Below are positions 8,420 to 18,404 of a stretch of 35,031 nucleotides of DNA, in pieces. The translations under genes were made by a program, and so were the position numbers. The notes below the pieces were generated by a model. The model saw nothing but the letters and a program-made list of their open reading frames with translations, did no database searches and was not told the origin of the DNA. Numbering within the stretch: position 1 is the first letter of the stretch; each line of letters begins with the position of its first letter. The stretch is from Ignavibacteriota bacterium. Its GTDB lineage: Bacteria > Bacteroidota > Ignavibacteria > Palsa-1295. The stretch lies in the NCBI GenBank assembly GCA_025357895.1, contig JANYLL010000084.1:1-35031 (forward strand). Direction: 5' to 3'.

Positions 8420-8446
8420 TAATATTTTACCTCATTTATACTGCCG

Positions 8447-10447
8447 ATGACGACAGAGACGCTGGATTGGACAACAGAAGATGCTATTGGTACTTATAAT
8501 GTAGATCGCTGGGGTTTAGGATATTTCTCCGTAAACGAAATTGGCAATGTCACAGTGTCTCCATTGCGTGGTAAAGGAGCGACGATTGACATTATGCAGG
8601 TTATTGCAGAAGCTCCCGATCGTGGCTTAAACTTCCCCATTGTACTCCGGTTTCAAGATCTGCTTCGTGACCGAGTAGACTGGCTTAATCGGGCATTTAA
8701 TGATGCGATTGCCGAAATGAAATACACAGGCAAATATTTTGGAGTCTTCCCTATCAAGGTAAATCAACTTCGGGAAGTTGTCGAAGAGATCGAAGATGCT
8801 GGCCGACCTTTTAATTATGGTTTAGAGGCAGGTTCAAAACCCGAGTTATTCTCTGCTCTTGCAATCCATAAAAATCCTGAATCACTTATCATCTGCAACG
8901 GGTATAAAGATAGTGCTTTTATTCGTCTAGCACTTAACGGCAGAAGACTTGGCAAAAAAGTAATAATGATAGCGGAGAAGCTTGAAGAGATCAAGTCTAT
9001 TTTGCAAAACGCCAGAGAGATTGGTGTCGAACCGTGGATTGGCATCCGCGTCCGGCTCGCAGCAAAATCGAGCGGCATCTGGGCTACTTCAGGCGGCGAA
9101 TCAGCTAAGTTCGGGCTCTCGACGATGGACTTAATGGAAGCCGTTGAATATCTTCGCAAAGAAAATGCCATGAATATTTTGAAAATGGTACATTTTCATA
9201 TTGGTTCTCAAATTCCTGATATTCAATCCATTAAAAAAGCGACCCGGGAGGCAACAAGATATTTTGCAAAACTTAAGAAAATGGGTTTTGAAGAATTAAA
9301 TTATCTTGACATTGGAGGCGGTCTTGGCGTTGATTACGACGGCAGTCGGTCATTCTTCCATTCTTCAACTAATTATACGCTCGAGGAATATTGCACTGAT
9401 TGTGTGTATAATATCATGGATGTTTGTGATGAAGAAGGCGTAGCACATCCACATATTGTTTCCGAATCAGGTCGTGCGATAGTTGCTCATCATTCCGTTT
9501 TAGTAGTTCAGGTATTCGGAGCTATCGAGAAAACAAAGTCTGCATACGATCTCAGCGTTTCGCCGAAAGATCATAAATGGGTGAAGCAGCTTGTGGAGAT
9601 CAAGGATAATATGCTTATCAATCCCCGAGTGGCTTTGCATGATGCACTGCAGATAAAAGAAGAATCACAGAATGCTTTTGATCTCGGAATCCTCGATCTT
9701 CTGACAAAGGCTAAGATCGAAACATTCTATTGGCATATCATCGAAGAAATTTCTGAATACTATAAATTAAGCGCCGATGATCCAGATAATGATGATGTTA
9801 TCCCGGAAGAAATTGCCGAACTTGCACCGCATCTTGCAGACCAGTATCTCTGCAATTTTTCTGTTTTTCAAAGTTTGCTCGATCATTGGGCTCTTGGGCA
9901 GATATTCCCTATTCTTCCAATTCACCGCTTAAATGAGCCGCCGACCGTACACGGAACGTTGGTTGATATTACGTGTGATTCCGATGGGAAGATAAGCAAG
10001 TTTGCTGATATTCGTGATATTCGCAAGACTCTTCCACTGCATCCTCTTAATCCCGGCGAGCCGTATTTTATTGGTATTTTCATGACCGGTGCGTATCAGG
10101 ATATTATGGGAGATCTTCATAATCTCTTTGGAAGAGTTAACGAAGCACATATTTTCCTGGATCCGGATGAAGAAACAGGATTTTATATCGAGGAGACGAT
10201 CGAGGGAAATTCTATTGCACAGGTCCTTGAATACACGCAGTACCATTCGAAAGAATTAGTGCGTAACCTCAAAGAACAGATTAACGAGGCGATCAAGTCT
10301 GACAGGATCAAACCGAATGAAGGTATGCGCCTATTGGCTGAATATGAAAAAGGTTTGCAAGATCATACTTATCTGACATTTCCGAATCTCAGCGTAAGTC
10401 AAATTACGCCGCCGCTGCAAACTGCTCTTTCCGTAAACGGACACTGA
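8447..10447 (+). CDS. speA: Biosynthetic arginine decarboxylase
   Basis: SpeA converts arginine to agmatine and CO2 with pyridoxal phosphate, the first step of the agmatine route to putrescine and polyamines. The 666 residues are close to the usual ~630-660. Lys104 in FPIKVNQ is the expected PLP Schiff-base lysine of the fold III barrel. HFHIGSQ, DIGGGLGVDYDG and SESGRAI are the conserved barrel and phosphate-binding motifs. Cys510 in DITCDSDG and the C-terminal GAYQD..GDLHNLFG are the active-site and dimer motifs of the second domain. Start is ATG at 8447, preceded by CTGCCG with no strong Shine-Dalgarno. No speB (agmatinase) or agmatine deiminase gene is adjacent, so the next pathway step is encoded elsewhere. 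The last 44 bases are antisense to the end of smc. Confidence 0.97.
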   Translation: MTTETLDWTTEDAIGTYNVDRWGLGYFSVNEIGNVTVSPLRGKGATIDIMQVIAEAPDRGLNFPIVLRFQDLLRDRVDWLNRAFNDAIAEMKYTGKYFGVFPIKVNQLREVVEEIEDAGRPFNYGLEAGSKPELFSALAIHKNPESLIICNGYKDSAFIRLALNGRRLGKKVIMIAEKLEEIKSILQNAREIGVEPWIGIRVRLAAKSSGIWATSGGESAKFGLSTMDLMEAVEYLRKENAMNILKMVHFHIGSQIPDIQSIKKATREATRYFAKLKKMGFEELNYLDIGGGLGVDYDGSRSFFHSSTNYTLEEYCTDCVYNIMDVCDEEGVAHPHIVSESGRAIVAHHSVLVVQVFGAIEKTKSAYDLSVSPKDHKWVKQLVEIKDNMLINPRVALHDALQIKEESQNAFDLGILDLLTKAKIETFYWHIIEEISEYYKLSADDPDNDDVIPEEIAELAPHLADQYLCNFSVFQSLLDHWALGQIFPILPIHRLNEPPTVHGTLVDITCDSDGKISKFADIRDIRKTLPLHPLNPGEPYFIGIFMTGAYQDIMGDLHNLFGRVNEAHIFLDPDEETGFYIEETIEGNSIAQVLEYTQYHSKELVRNLKEQINEAIKSDRIKPNEGMRLLAEYEKGLQDHTYLTFPNLSVSQITPPLQTALSVNGH

Positions 10448-13400
10448 CAATTTTTGATATTCCATCCTCTTCCTGCGTGACTCCATAGAGTGCATCGGCA
10501 GAAGCCATTGTGCGCTTGTTATGGGTAACAACAATGAACTGTGTCTCTTTTGCAAAACGTTTTACGAGTTGTAAGAACCGGTCGATATTTGCATCATCAA
10601 GGGGTGCATCGACTTCATCAAGAATACAGAACGGACTTGGTTTGACAAGATAGATCGCAAAGAGAAGAGCGATGGCTGTCATTGTTTTCTCCCCTCCGGA
10701 AAGTGATTCTATACCATGGGGTTTTTTGCCGCGAGGACGAGCAATGATCTCGATTTGTGCTTCAAGCGGATCCTGACCTTCCTCTAATGTTAATTCGCAT
10801 TCATCACCTTCGGTAAAGAGCGAACGGAAAATATCACGGAAATAAATTTGCACCTGAGCGAATGTTTCGAGAAATTTCGCCGTCGCCGTTGTATTGATCT
10901 CTTCGATGGTCTCAAGCAAAGTTGATTGTGCATCCGCAAGATCCTTACGCTGCGTCGTCAGGAATTCCATTCGTTCTTTTTCACGGGTAAATTCTTCGTA
11001 AGCAAGTTGGTTAACATTGCCGAGATTACGAATTGATTGTTTTAATTGCTGAATAGTCTCACGAGCCTCTCCGAAACTAAACGTATCGTCTTCAGCATAT
11101 TCTTTTATTGCAAGTTCTTCCATTTGAAACTCTTCAAGAGCGCGAAGGGAAATATTTGTTATTTTCGATTCGATCTCCTGTATCTTTAACTCCAGTTCGT
11201 GCGTTGCGCTTATCGTCTTTTCATGTTCCTGACGCTGTTCACGTAGACCATCGCGATATTTTTGCGCAAGAGTTTGCTTTTCTTTCTTTTGTTCCAATAC
11301 AGAGCGATGTTGAGTTTCTGATAGTCCGATCTCGGATTCCAGGGCAAGAAGCATAGCTTGCAACTCACCAATCTTACCTTCATTGGAAGTTTTTTCAGTT
11401 ACAAATCGCTGGCAATCAGCCCGCTTTTCTTCTAATAATAATTTACCCGTAGATATCTCACCTTCAAGACGAGATATCTCGGAGCGGGTGCGATCAACGA
11501 TAGATTGCGCCTCGGCTGCACGAACTTGTGCTTCAGTATAAATTTCAGAAGCATTCGAAAGTGCCTGCTCGGCACTTACAACTTCTGATTGTGCATGTGC
11601 GAGCCTTTTGTTTGCACTCTGGTATTTTTCTTCGAGTTCTTCGAGAGCTGGTGCAATTTCTTCAAGTTGCCGAGTTTGCTCGGCATTTCTTATGGCAAGT
11701 TCTTGCTTTTCTTTAGCAATTGCAGCCAACTGTTCAATTATTCGTTTTAATTCATAAGTTACTTGTTCTAACGTTCGCTCTGCATTACGGAAGTTTTGCT
11801 GCGCTTGTTGCAATTTTTGTTCAAAATCTTTCAAGCCGATTTTCTCATAATCAGAATTCGCTTCTTGAATTTCTTTATCAATCGCTTCCACTTGATCACG
11901 GAGCGCATTGGCTTTCTTCTCGAGCTCAGCTATCTGCTGCTGTTTGCCGATCATCGAACCTTCTGAATTCTTTTTTGATCCGCCTCGGAGAATGCCGCTG
12001 CGCGTTACTACTTCGCCTTCAAGCGTCACGACTTTTTCAATTCCGCTTCTTGATTTAAGAAGATCGAATGCACTTGGAAGTGTTGATGCAGTTGCTGTTG
12101 TACCAAGCAAAATCGTATAAAGATTCCGATATTTAGCATCAAAAGTCGTTACATCAAACGCAGATTGATCAGTAGATAGTTGAGAACCGGTTGGGATCTC
12201 ATCTAAGCAAATAAATGTAGCTTTTCCTTTTTGCGAATGTCGTAATGACTCAATAGCATTCATTGCTTCAGCGCGTGTATCAGCAATAAAATATTGTCCG
12301 GTTTCCCCAAGAGCATTTTCAATCGCGACCCGATACTCAGGGGTTGTATTGATTGCATCAAGAACAGTAATGGGTCCTCCCGATTTGGACCAACTATGAT
12401 TTTTCATCAGGAACTCCGCTCCTTCGCTCGTTCCAAGTGAGCGTTCGACGAGGCTTGTCAGGAATTCTATTTTTGATAAATGCTGGCCGATCTCTTTTTG
12501 CAAACCAAAGGATGTTGTTTGTAAACCTTCGATCTTTAATTTCAGTCCTTCCCTTCCATGTTGAGCTTCGCGTCGCGCTTGTTCAGAATCAGCTAATATA
12601 CGCAATGCACTTTCGTGCTCTATGGCGTTGGAAGTCTCCTGTACCTTTAACTCGTTTTCAAGAATAACTAAACGCTCTTCTTCACTTTTAATATTTTCAG
12701 AGCGGTGGGAAAGTTCTTCGAGTCGAGCTTTTGCTTGGGCAGCACCTGAGGATAATTCATTTCGTTCATCCAACAGTGAGCTAACTTCGCGCTGTGCTGT
12801 TTGAAATCCGGAATGCTTTGCATCAAGTACTGATCGCGCATCAGTATATGCAGTGGAAGCCTCTTCCTTATGTTTGGTATGCAGTTCGGAATCCCGTTCA
12901 AGCCCGCTGATTGCGCCTGATTGATGAGATAATGTTTCACTTAGAGCTTTACCGTCATTCTCAAGACGTTCGATATCTTTTTGTGCACCATCAAATTGAG
13001 CACCTAGAGATATAATTCGTTCTTCTGTGCCAACGATCGTTTCGCGAAGTCTTCCGAATGTTTCATTCTTCTCTTTCAGCGTACGCTCGGAAATACGCAA
13101 CTGATCTTCGATCTCTTGCTCTTCTTTATTTATCAGATCAATCAGCGACTCAAATTTTGCAAGTTCTGTTGCAAGATGCGACCGCGATTCTTCATGCTCT
13201 TTTAATACATTGCGAAGCGGAATTAGTTTGCTGTGATTGGTTGAGAATTCCCTTTCCATCAAATCAACTTCCGATTCACGTAGGGTTTTAGAAAATGCAT
13301 TATACTTTTCTGCTTTTTCTGCCTGACGTTCAAGCAATCCAACGTTCTTTGTTACTTCCTTTATGATAGAATCGATTTTTTCTAAGTCTGTCGTTACCTG

Positions 13401-13946
13401 ATCTAATCTGCGAAGCGCTTCTTTGCGGCGCGCTTTATATTTCGTGACTCCGGCAGCCTCTTCGAATAGTTTTCTGCGCTCTTCGGTGCGGTCGCTTAAG
13501 ATCGTCTCGATCATTTTCAATTCGATGACTGAATAAGCATTCGCTCCCATGCCTGTATCCATGAAAAGCTCTATAATATCTTTGAGGCGGCACTGTGCTT
13601 TATTAAGAAGATATTCTGATTCACCTGAACGGAATAGACGACGCGTTATGGTAACCTCAGAATATTCTGTTGGGAGAATACCTTTTGTGTTTTCGATCGT
13701 CAGCGAAACCTCGGACATGCCGAGCGGCTTGCGGGTTCGCGAACCATTGAAGATCACATTCTCCATCACATCGGAGCGAAGCGTACTTGATTTCTGCTCG
13801 CCAAGCGCCCAGCGAATCGCATCTACGACGTTTGTCTTGCCGCAGCCATTCGGTCCCACGATAGACGTCATGCCTGAATCGAATTTTAGTAGTGTACGAT
13901 TGGCAAAAGACTTGAAACCGATAAGTTCGAGTTTGGATAGATACAT
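10404..13946 (-). CDS. smc: Chromosome segregation protein SMC
   Basis: SMC is the ATPase of the condensin-like complex (with ScpA and ScpB) that extrudes DNA loops and helps segregate chromosomes. The 1180 residues match the family. The N-terminal head has Walker A GPNGCGKT (31-38). A coiled coil follows (about 170-510), then the hinge (about 515-660, including LGETGQYFIAD and GILRGGSKK), a returning coil, and the C-terminal head with signature LSGGEK (about 1083) and Walker B FCILDEVDAPLDD (about 1106). Start is ATG at 13946; a variant beginning further in would lose the conserved first strand. The neighbour upstream is the divergent HisA-like gene. The 3' end overlaps speA on the opposite strand, so the two transcripts collide. 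ScpA and ScpB are not in the window. Confidence 0.97.
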   Translation of the reverse strand: MYLSKLELIGFKSFANRTLLKFDSGMTSIVGPNGCGKTNVVDAIRWALGEQKSSTLRSDVMENVIFNGSRTRKPLGMSEVSLTIENTKGILPTEYSEVTITRRLFRSGESEYLLNKAQCRLKDIIELFMDTGMGANAYSVIELKMIETILSDRTEERRKLFEEAAGVTKYKARRKEALRRLDQVTTDLEKIDSIIKEVTKNVGLLERQAEKAEKYNAFSKTLRESEVDLMEREFSTNHSKLIPLRNVLKEHEESRSHLATELAKFESLIDLINKEEQEIEDQLRISERTLKEKNETFGRLRETIVGTEERIISLGAQFDGAQKDIERLENDGKALSETLSHQSGAISGLERDSELHTKHKEEASTAYTDARSVLDAKHSGFQTAQREVSSLLDERNELSSGAAQAKARLEELSHRSENIKSEEERLVILENELKVQETSNAIEHESALRILADSEQARREAQHGREGLKLKIEGLQTTSFGLQKEIGQHLSKIEFLTSLVERSLGTSEGAEFLMKNHSWSKSGGPITVLDAINTTPEYRVAIENALGETGQYFIADTRAEAMNAIESLRHSQKGKATFICLDEIPTGSQLSTDQSAFDVTTFDAKYRNLYTILLGTTATASTLPSAFDLLKSRSGIEKVVTLEGEVVTRSGILRGGSKKNSEGSMIGKQQQIAELEKKANALRDQVEAIDKEIQEANSDYEKIGLKDFEQKLQQAQQNFRNAERTLEQVTYELKRIIEQLAAIAKEKQELAIRNAEQTRQLEEIAPALEELEEKYQSANKRLAHAQSEVVSAEQALSNASEIYTEAQVRAAEAQSIVDRTRSEISRLEGEISTGKLLLEEKRADCQRFVTEKTSNEGKIGELQAMLLALESEIGLSETQHRSVLEQKKEKQTLAQKYRDGLREQRQEHEKTISATHELELKIQEIESKITNISLRALEEFQMEELAIKEYAEDDTFSFGEARETIQQLKQSIRNLGNVNQLAYEEFTREKERMEFLTTQRKDLADAQSTLLETIEEINTTATAKFLETFAQVQIYFRDIFRSLFTEGDECELTLEEGQDPLEAQIEIIARPRGKKPHGIESLSGGEKTMTAIALLFAIYLVKPSPFCILDEVDAPLDDANIDRFLQLVKRFAKETQFIVVTHNKRTMASADALYGVTQEEDGISKIVSVRLRKEQFAAAA

Positions 13947-13982
13947 AGATGTGCTGTAAAATTACTATGGTATATAATCATT

Positions 13983-13994
13983 TCGCGGTCGCGA
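13983..13994. promoter_or_regulatory. GC-rich palindrome between smc and the HisA-like gene
   Basis: TCGCG-GT-CGCGA is a perfect inverted repeat of 5-bp arms in an otherwise AT-rich 131-base divergent intergenic region. Such an isolated palindrome may bind a dimeric regulator serving one or both genes. Function is inference from position alone. Confidence 0.3.
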
Positions 13995-14077
13995 TTGTTT
14001 CACAAATGTGCTTTTAAATTACTTTATGAGTACAAAAATAGAGATTTGAGGATAGTGTTGTGTACTTATTTTAAAAA

Positions 14078-14827
14078 ATGTTATTAATTATTCCATCCAT
14101 CACCATCAAGGACGGTCACTGTATAGGAAAAATCTGGCATCATACGGCCAGAGAAAATGTGTCGGACTATAAAAAACCTGAAGACCGTGCACGTCTGCTT
14201 CGCAAAGAAAATGCTAAGGCTTTGCATTTGATCTTTGAGGACTCTTGGAATACTGAAACGTGTGATATCATTGAGCGTATTCGTCAGTCAGTAGATATCC
14301 CAATTTCGATAGCTCTTCCCTCATTGCCTGAAGATATAATGCTCGTGAAGCAAATCATGGCATCAGGTATTTATCGCTTATTTTTGCCATCTAATGCCAG
14401 CGATAATTTCCTGAATCTTTGCATCCATGATTTTAGCCGTCAGAAGGTGGTTGTTTCTATATCGTTAGGGAATGTATCTCGTGATCTACTTATGCGCTTA
14501 AAAGATGATGGATTGATACGCCTTTGCATTACACTTCCAGAGAATGAGAGAACACTGCCATTAGACAAACTGCAGGAAATAGCGGCACTTGGGCGTGAGA
14601 TAGGGATGCGCCTTTCTTTGCTTTTTGGTGTTTATTCTTATGGGGCACTTATGGATATTGCCGGCTTAGCTCCGGGATTCGATTCCGTTATTTTAGGTGC
14701 AGCTTTAGATGAGAATTCTTTTCCCTGCCAGGGAATCTGGCGAGATATGGAATTGAAAGCATATACTCAAAACGGTGCGGAAGCTAATCTCTGGAAAAAT
14801 CCGTTAGAACTTGTGCCACACATATAA
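14078..14827 (+). CDS. HisA-like TIM-barrel protein, probably not a HisA isomerase
   Basis: 249-residue protein that resembles HisA/HisF-family beta/alpha barrels at the N-terminus: IIPSITIKDG (4-13) lines up with the HisA first strand IIPA(I/L)D(L/I)xDG, and ENAKALHLIFED (about 44-55) with the conserved GAxxLHLVDLD strand. The catalytic Asp of HisA strand 1 is Thr9 here, and the glycine-rich phosphate-binding loops of the second half-barrel are not recognisable, although alternating strand-helix segments continue (KVVVSISLG, GLIRLCIT, MRLSLLFGVYSYG, FDSVILGAAL). It therefore looks like a paralogue that has lost ProFAR isomerase chemistry. No histidine-biosynthesis genes are nearby. The next gene starts 30 bases downstream on the same strand; smc is divergent upstream. 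Function unknown; the fold call is moderately supported. Confidence 0.65.
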   Translation: MLLIIPSITIKDGHCIGKIWHHTARENVSDYKKPEDRARLLRKENAKALHLIFEDSWNTETCDIIERIRQSVDIPISIALPSLPEDIMLVKQIMASGIYRLFLPSNASDNFLNLCIHDFSRQKVVVSISLGNVSRDLLMRLKDDGLIRLCITLPENERTLPLDKLQEIAALGREIGMRLSLLFGVYSYGALMDIAGLAPGFDSVILGAALDENSFPCQGIWRDMELKAYTQNGAEANLWKNPLELVPHI

Positions 14828-14857
14828 TTATTGGCATTCTATAATATAAGTAGTAAC

Positions 14858-17800
14858 ATGAAATATATCAAAAAATTTGTTGCAGCGAGTTTATCAATCT
14901 TTGCAATTCTTATCTTTTTGGCGCAAGGTGCTAATTCCCAATGGTTAAAAGATGGCACTGAAGAGCCAAGAGAAGATCATGCAGAAGATGCTTTAAAATG
15001 GTTCTATGGAATGCGCACTTTTGGATTAGGCTATATACCTCAGGATGCTTGGCTTAATGCATTAAAACAAAAAGACGCGTTACGAAATAAATATTTTCCA
15101 ACTGGGAATGGATATTCCGTTCAATCCCCTTTTGCACCTCAGGCAAGCGTAAACTGGACTAATGTCGGTCCCATAAATATTCAGCCAGGAAATAATCCCC
15201 CTACTCATGCAGGCAGAGTCAATACTATTGTTGGCGATCCGTTATCAGGAAAAATTGCATACCTGGGAGCTGCAAACGGAGGCGTTTGGAAAACAATAAA
15301 TGCCGGGAAGTCTTGGAAACCACTTATGGATAATGCGCTTTCTCTTGCTATGGGGGCACTTGCAATCGATCCGACAAACTCCAATGTTCTTTATGCAGGT
15401 ACCGGAGAGTTTTCCAAAGGTGTTGGTGCTTTTTTCGGCGCAGGAATTTTGAAATCGACAGATGCCGGGATTTCCTGGAATTCGATCGGTCTTCCTAATG
15501 TGGGTGCTTTTAGCACAATAATCGTTAATCCTCACAAAACCTCAACTATTTATGCCGCAGGAGCCGGTTCAGGCGGAGGACTCTATATTTCTGATAATTC
15601 AGGAACTTCATGGACAAAGCTTTCCGGCGGTCTTCCTCCCGGAGATGTAACTGATCTTTCGTATGCACAATCAGGCAGCAATGATATACTCTATGCAGCG
15701 ATTCCGAGTCATGGGGTTTGGCTATCGAAAGATGGAGGAAAAAATTGGAGTGATCTTCAGGCACCGTTTACTCAAATGAGACGTGTTCATGTTGCTGTTG
15801 ATCCAAATAATTGGAAAGATGCTGTTGCGCTGTCAGTCAATTTTACAGGTGGATTGGAAGGTATCTTCCAAACTACCGACGGCGGAGTTACCTGGCCAAG
15901 TGATTTGAATAACGGTCTTGATGGTGGAACTGGTATTTTTGGTTCTAACAATCAGGGATGGTATGATGCCTTTGTACGTCGAAATCCGCTAAAACCCGGA
16001 AGCATTCTTGTTGGCGGTATTTCTGTATGGAAGACAGATGATAACGGAGCTTCATGGGAAGATGTTGGACGAGCTTACCAGGGCGGTATTCACCCTGACC
16101 AACATACTGCAGCCATTCTTCATAGTTCAGATATTTCTATCGTCTATTCCGGCTCCGATGGCGGAATTGCTGTTTCAACCGATGACGGAAGCAATTATAC
16201 AATCTATCAGGATAGTCTGGCAATTACTGAATCTTATGGCATTGCTATCGATCAAACTGTCGCTGATGTTACGTATACAGGAAATCAGGATAACGGAACA
16301 CTCGTTGGCGGCCGTAACGGAGAATGGCAAGAAATAGGCGGCGGCGACGGGGGTACTGTAGTAGTCGATGCTGCCAATCATAATAATGTTTATTACACAA
16401 TACCGGGAAGGATAGACGTATTCCCAAATAACAGCAGCGGTCTTGATCAATCTGATAGTGTTGGATGGGTATTACCATTGGTTCAGGATGAAATTAAACA
16501 CAATCTTTATACCGGTACGCAATACCTCTATGTTGAAACTGCCGGAGCCGCATCATGGACGAAACGAGCCAAGAAACTTGCTTCGCAGAGTTACCTCTCT
16601 GCCATTGCCCCGGCTGGAGACGGCAAAACTCTTCTCGTAGGTACGACAGGTGGGAAAGTTTGGTCAACCGTTGATAACGGTATAACATTTACTGACCGCT
16701 CTACAGGTTTGCCGGGTAGAGATGTTACTTCTATAAAAGTCAGCCCTACAGATACAAAAACTTATTACGTCGCTCTTTCAGGTTTCGGCGCTGGGCATGT
16801 ATATAAAACAACTGACCTCGGTGCAACTTGGAAGAATATCAGCTCAACCCTCCCTGATATTTCTTGTAATGCACTGATCGTTGACGCCGAACATCCGACA
16901 GATCTTTATGCTGGTACCGACGTCGGAGTTTTTTTCTCCCCTAATGATGGCGCAGATTGGATCCCATTCGGAACGGGACTTCCGAATGTTGCGGTTACCG
17001 ATATTGCTTATCATAAATCCAATCGTGTTATTCGTGCAGGAACACATGGCAGATCAATGTGGGAAGCGCCGATGGCAATTACTATATCAGGCATTACAAC
17101 TCCCACCGTTTCAAACGTGTGGTATGTTGGTGAATCAGCGCAGATCGGCTGGTATGGCACTGCATCTCCTGTAAAGATCGAAATCAGTACAGACAATGCT
17201 GCCTCATGGAAATTAGTAAAAGATGGTGCTACTGGAAATACCTTTACGATCGGTGACGTTCGGTTTCCTCCTGTAGAAACAGCTCTTATTCGCATTACTG
17301 ACGGAACGCAAACTCTGCAGTCACAAATGTTCAGAATTCGTACACGTTCAGCAGGTACTACTCTTAGCACATTTAGTGAACAGCAGCTTTACATGTATGA
17401 TATAGCATACGATAAAGATGACAACATACTCTGGGTAACAAATTTTAATCCCGGCGATAATAAAATTTATAAGATTGATCCTAATACCGGTGCACGCACC
17501 GGCTCAATAAGTGTTTCCGGCGGCAGAGATTTTACCGGAATAAAATACGACCCTTCGACGAAACATTTATTTGTTCATCAGTCAAATACTTCGACCAGTT
17601 CAAGTTTTGTATTTGAATTAGATATGACCGGGAAAGTTCTAAATCAGTGGGCTTCGCCAAGTACGTATGGTACGGGTATCTTTGTCGCCGGTGATTCTCT
17701 TTTTCTTGCCGATCGAAATCATAATGTCATCCATGTTGTCAGCAAAAAGGATCCTACAAATACCTACTATGATATTGATCTGACAACGATCGGAAGAGTA

Positions 17801-18391
17801 GCTCCATTCGGTCCGCGTTGTATAACGCTAGATCCCGCTACCGGAAATCTTCTTCACACGTGGACGGATTTTCAAGGAACAGACGCCAATGCAACGCTCT
17901 ATGATAGTTATATTCTTCGGCTCAAACGTGATGAAGGAACCGAGCTTGGATCATATTTCGTGCAAGACGGTACAAATTCAGGGACAAATGTCCGAGGACT
18001 TGAACTTGATCCCCGTTCAGGTGGAACCAGCGTTTGGGTAACAGTACTAAACTCCGGAAATTCATCAAAGATACTAAAGATAACACTTATTGACGGTCCT
18101 AAGGATGGTGTGGCATCAATTCAAAATAAAGCAGCTTCCTTTGGAGCAAATTATCCTAATCCATTTACAGATTACACAACGCTGCTTTATTCTACTGAGC
18201 ATGAAGGCTCAGTAAAAATTCTTATCCGCGATATGCTCGGAAGAGAGGTATATTCAACTGCTCCGCAAGTTCAGAGCAGCGGCGATCACCGCGTCATACT
18301 TCCCTTGCAGTCACTTTCTAGCGGAAGATATTTCTCCGAACTTTATATCAACGGAATTCGCTCCGATATAAAAGCAATTGTTAAAGAATAA
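14858..18391 (+). CDS. Secreted Asp-box beta-propeller protein with T9SS sorting domain
   Basis: 1177-residue exported protein. The start chosen is ATG 14858, directly before a classical signal peptide (MKYIKK then a hydrophobic run ending in GANSQ), rather than TTG 14831. Many Asp-box (BNR) turns of the form S-x-D-x-G-x-x-W follow from about residue 144 to 730: STDAGISW, SDNSGTSW, SKDGGKNW, TTDGGVTW, TDDNGASW, TTDLGATW. These indicate one or more sortilin/xyloglucanase-like beta-propellers. An Ig-like stretch (about 745-830) and a second propeller-like region (about 837-1080, ILWVTNFNPGDNKIYKIDP) come next. The last ~80 residues (NYPNPF..., then IRDMLGREVY and LSSGRYFSELY) are a type A T9SS C-terminal signal, which directs export through the outer membrane and surface anchoring or release. 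No glycosidase catalytic residues can be assigned. Role probably in adhesion or polymer binding; inference. Confidence 0.88.
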   Translation: MKYIKKFVAASLSIFAILIFLAQGANSQWLKDGTEEPREDHAEDALKWFYGMRTFGLGYIPQDAWLNALKQKDALRNKYFPTGNGYSVQSPFAPQASVNWTNVGPINIQPGNNPPTHAGRVNTIVGDPLSGKIAYLGAANGGVWKTINAGKSWKPLMDNALSLAMGALAIDPTNSNVLYAGTGEFSKGVGAFFGAGILKSTDAGISWNSIGLPNVGAFSTIIVNPHKTSTIYAAGAGSGGGLYISDNSGTSWTKLSGGLPPGDVTDLSYAQSGSNDILYAAIPSHGVWLSKDGGKNWSDLQAPFTQMRRVHVAVDPNNWKDAVALSVNFTGGLEGIFQTTDGGVTWPSDLNNGLDGGTGIFGSNNQGWYDAFVRRNPLKPGSILVGGISVWKTDDNGASWEDVGRAYQGGIHPDQHTAAILHSSDISIVYSGSDGGIAVSTDDGSNYTIYQDSLAITESYGIAIDQTVADVTYTGNQDNGTLVGGRNGEWQEIGGGDGGTVVVDAANHNNVYYTIPGRIDVFPNNSSGLDQSDSVGWVLPLVQDEIKHNLYTGTQYLYVETAGAASWTKRAKKLASQSYLSAIAPAGDGKTLLVGTTGGKVWSTVDNGITFTDRSTGLPGRDVTSIKVSPTDTKTYYVALSGFGAGHVYKTTDLGATWKNISSTLPDISCNALIVDAEHPTDLYAGTDVGVFFSPNDGADWIPFGTGLPNVAVTDIAYHKSNRVIRAGTHGRSMWEAPMAITISGITTPTVSNVWYVGESAQIGWYGTASPVKIEISTDNAASWKLVKDGATGNTFTIGDVRFPPVETALIRITDGTQTLQSQMFRIRTRSAGTTLSTFSEQQLYMYDIAYDKDDNILWVTNFNPGDNKIYKIDPNTGARTGSISVSGGRDFTGIKYDPSTKHLFVHQSNTSTSSSFVFELDMTGKVLNQWASPSTYGTGIFVAGDSLFLADRNHNVIHVVSKKDPTNTYYDIDLTTIGRVAPFGPRCITLDPATGNLLHTWTDFQGTDANATLYDSYILRLKRDEGTELGSYFVQDGTNSGTNVRGLELDPRSGGTSVWVTVLNSGNSSKILKITLIDGPKDGVASIQNKAASFGANYPNPFTDYTTLLYSTEHEGSVKILIRDMLGREVYSTAPQVQSSGDHRVILPLQSLSSGRYFSELYINGIRSDIKAIVKE

Positions 18392-18404
18392 AATGTACAA
18401 GTTA

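Noticed and set aside
10404..13946. Several 60-130-codon open frames antisense to smc
   Set aside because: They lie wholly within smc, which has complete SMC motifs; they look like shadow frames of its repetitive coiled-coil codons.
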